A stretch of 64,000 nucleotides of DNA from an uncultured Terriglobales bacterium (GTDB lineage: Bacteria; Acidobacteriota; Terriglobia; Terriglobales; Acidobacteriaceae). Location: contig CATPBJ010000087.1 in assembly GCA_955652395.1 (NCBI GenBank), positions 1 through 64,000 of the forward strand, read 5' to 3'. Below, piece by piece: positions 62,153-64,000 of the stretch. The translations under genes were made by a program, and so were the position numbers. How positions within the stretch are numbered: position 1 is the first letter of the stretch; every line of letters begins with the position of its first letter. Below the pieces are notes generated by a model that was not told where the DNA came from, made no database searches, and saw only the letters and a program-made list of their open reading frames with translations.

Positions 62153-63207
62153 CTCTGAAACCGAAGACGCAGGACCTGGCCGCGGAGTGGCGCGAAGCGC
62201 GTCTGCTCCATCCTTTGTACAGCGCGCTGGGGCGTGAGTTTGTGATCGAGCTGCCCTCTTGCCCCGACCTGGAATCCGGCCTGGAAGATCCACCGAAAGA
62301 GTCGGTGGAGCAAGCCCGCCAGTGGCTTCTCGAAATGGACCAGAAGATCCAGGTCCACCAACTGCGCCAATTCCTTCAGACCACCAGTCTGACCAGCGAG
62401 GAAGGCCTGCAAACCCTGCTGGAACACCATTTAAACCGTACGACCCGGATTGACTCGGACCGCGACAAAATCGATTTCCTGCTGGTCCAGCTCTTTTCCC
62501 ATTGCGCTCCTTCACGCCTGGAAGACGCGGACGTCGACCTGGGCTACGTGGCCCAGACATTGGAGCCGGTTCTGGGCAGCGTTGACCTGCACGTTCCTTC
62601 ATGGCTCGAACCTATCGATGATTTCATTCAGTCGGCCAACGGATGTCGCAGTTTGAATGAGTTGCTGACCAGCGGCATTCTGGAAAAAGGCAGAAAGCTC
62701 AAGATATCGGCGGGAGAAGACTACTTCGAGCCCATCGCCATGGTCGCGTTTACTCGCTTCAGCTTTCTGATGAGGCGAGTCTTCTTCCGCCTGATGCACC
62801 ATGATCTGAATACGATTTTGGATGGATTGCGCGAACTGGAAGCACGCGGCGTCAGCACCTTGGATTGCCGCTCCGCCCAATTTTCGGCCGACGAGCCCGT
62901 GACCCGCCTGCGCATGATCTGTCAGTCCTGGAAGGTGATGTTCCACGCCGAGTACTCTTCCGGCAGCCCGTTGCGCATGCTCGTGGATCTGCGCAATGTG
63001 GTGGATGCGGCCCTGTCCCGCACCAGCAAGAAGGCAGCCAAGCAGCCGTCTCAGCCGGCAACCGGTCGCGCCAAAGCAGCAGCAGCGAGCGCCCAGTTTG
63101 CTCCTTCCAACTCAGACGTACCGGAGTTCGGGGTCACCGCCGCGGCCGACTGGGACCAGGAATCGTCTGCTGCTCACGATGAACCGGGAGACGACGATAA
63201 AGTTTAG
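62149..63207 (+). CDS. Hypothetical protein in the signalling cluster
   Basis: 352 residues, mainly helical (LEMDQKIQVHQLRQFLQTTS; KIDFLLVQLFSHCAPSRLED; FTRFSFLMRRVFFRLMHHDL), with an Ala/Ser/Asp-rich tail from about residue 295. No signal peptide, membrane helix or known domain is seen. It overlaps the PilZ-like gene and is followed by the histidine-box protein, so it is probably part of the same response pathway. I cannot assign a function. Confidence 0.75.
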   Translation: MTLKPKTQDLAAEWREARLLHPLYSALGREFVIELPSCPDLESGLEDPPKESVEQARQWLLEMDQKIQVHQLRQFLQTTSLTSEEGLQTLLEHHLNRTTRIDSDRDKIDFLLVQLFSHCAPSRLEDADVDLGYVAQTLEPVLGSVDLHVPSWLEPIDDFIQSANGCRSLNELLTSGILEKGRKLKISAGEDYFEPIAMVAFTRFSFLMRRVFFRLMHHDLNTILDGLRELEARGVSTLDCRSAQFSADEPVTRLRMICQSWKVMFHAEYSSGSPLRMLVDLRNVVDAALSRTSKKAAKQPSQPATGRAKAAAASAQFAPSNSDVPEFGVTAAADWDQESSAAHDEPGDDDKV

Positions 63208-63248
63208 GAGGGATCGTCCAGTTTCGGGATCGTAGATCATGACCGCGC

Positions 63249-63989
63249 ATGGTCATCGTTTCGCAGGATCATCGCTTCACAGGGTCAGGGAACGGAGAGC
63301 AGAACTTGGATCAGTCCACGGTGCTAATAATTTCAGACGACGTTGATTTCTCGCGCGTCGTGATGGACCGTTGGCAAGGCGAACGGAACGCTCCGGCATT
63401 TACCCTGATGAGCGGCGACATCTGCCGCGATCTCGATGCCGACGGTTTCGATATGGCCGTCGTGGGTGCGGTACGACCCGACGTTCTTCCCGCCGTCTTC
63501 AAAGCCCTTGATCCGGCCGGCAACCCCGTACTGTTTGTCGGTGACGGAAAGCAATTCGCGCAGAAGGCACGCCGGATGCAGCCCGGCGTCAGTGTCCTGC
63601 CGCAGCAGGAAGGCTGGCTGGATGTGCTGGTGCTGGTATCCACCGAAATCTTGCGGCATGGACAGACGATGGCCCGTGCGCGCCGTTCCGAGCAGGCCGT
63701 TCAATCACTGGAGCGGCAGGCCGCGCTGGGCCGTTACATGCTGGACGTTCGGCACACGCTAAACAATGCACTCACGTCGGTCCTGGGAAACTCCGAGTTG
63801 CTCTTGCTGGAACCGGGATCGCTCTCGGTACCATCGCGCTCCCAGATTGAAACCATCCGCAACATGGCCGTGCGCATGCACGAAATACTGCAGCGCTTCT
63901 CGTCGATCGAAAAGGAACTGAACGCGGTGGAACAGCAGGCGGAAAACGAAGCCAGAACCCGGGTTCGGGTTGCCAGTGCGAGTTCCTGA
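63249..63989 (+). CDS. Receiver-like and histidine-box protein lacking a kinase ATPase domain
   Basis: 246 residues from ATG 63249 (TTG 63306 is possible). The N-terminal 120 residues resemble a receiver fold (VLIISDDVDFSRVVMDRW; DMAVVGAVRPDVLPAVFKAL; VLFVGDGKQF) but lack the phosphorylatable Asp motif. Then comes a helical hairpin, ALGRYMLDVRHTLNNALTSV LGNSELLL, that looks like a HisKA box with a His. The stop follows before any N/G-box ATPase domain. It might be a dimerising phosphotransfer or decoy partner for the large kinase. Confidence 0.65.
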   Translation: MVIVSQDHRFTGSGNGEQNLDQSTVLIISDDVDFSRVVMDRWQGERNAPAFTLMSGDICRDLDADGFDMAVVGAVRPDVLPAVFKALDPAGNPVLFVGDGKQFAQKARRMQPGVSVLPQQEGWLDVLVLVSTEILRHGQTMARARRSEQAVQSLERQAALGRYMLDVRHTLNNALTSVLGNSELLLLEPGSLSVPSRSQIETIRNMAVRMHEILQRFSSIEKELNAVEQQAENEARTRVRVASASS

Positions 63990-64000
63990 GCGGTCCTAAA

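Overview
The window looks like chromosomal DNA of an acidobacterium (Acidobacteriota, Terriglobia/Koribacter-like soil lineage). This is inferred from the mix of genes: small zinc-ribbon and coiled-coil proteins of types I associate with that phylum, a YVTN beta-propeller lipoprotein, a DUF4097 envelope-stress operon, a two-subunit B12 acyl-CoA mutase, Ku, and GC-rich palindromic intergenic repeats. No 16S gene is present, so this is not proof.

Bases 1 to about 4,600 differ from the rest. They are lower in GC and hold small or broken genes: an HNH fragment, a DNA ligase with two breaks, a receiver domain with a lost base, a small coiled-coil protein broken in a G run, and a C-terminal scrap of a tyrosine recombinase. 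The scrap lies about 100 bases from the 5' half of a tRNA-Pro(CGG). I read this as the decayed end of an integrative element at a tRNA gene. Uncorrected indels in low-coverage sequence could explain some of the breaks.

From 4.8 to 16.9 kb the genes are ordinary and mostly intact. They are amino-sugar catabolism (nagA plus a GlmS isomerase domain lacking its glutaminase), glgC, a four-gene sigma/anti-sigma/membrane/DUF4097 operon, an acetyltransferase, a gamma-carbonic-anhydrase-like protein, a zinc-ribbon XRE regulator and an HD-domain protein.

From 17 to 29 kb, mainly on the minus strand, lies acyl-CoA and amino-acid catabolism: hutH, a thioesterase, enoyl-CoA hydratase, HMG-CoA lyase, a carboxyltransferase subunit, and the small and large subunits of a B12 mutase whose active-site residues point to isobutyryl-CoA rather than methylmalonyl-CoA. 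The two mutase subunits are separated by unrelated genes. One of these is a frameshifted ORF6N-domain gene with striking palindromes, lying between the two arms of a palindromic repeat.

From 29 to 47 kb come an APC-type transporter, lnt and prfB (with the classical programmed +1 frameshift), a PP2C phosphatase, rarA, an rRNA methyltransferase, a Sua5/YrdC protein, DinB, an apparently inactive cyclase-family protein, DUF92, Ku and a beta-propeller lipoprotein.

From 47 to 55 kb is a full chemotaxis operon (mcp-cheW-cheR-cheA-cheB-cheY-cheX). From 55.8 to 64 kb a divergent cluster encodes a 1,293-residue GAF/PAS histidine kinase, a receiver protein, an NtrC-type sigma-54 activator, a PilZ-like protein, an unknown protein and a histidine-box protein without an ATPase domain. 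Together these form a signalling island.
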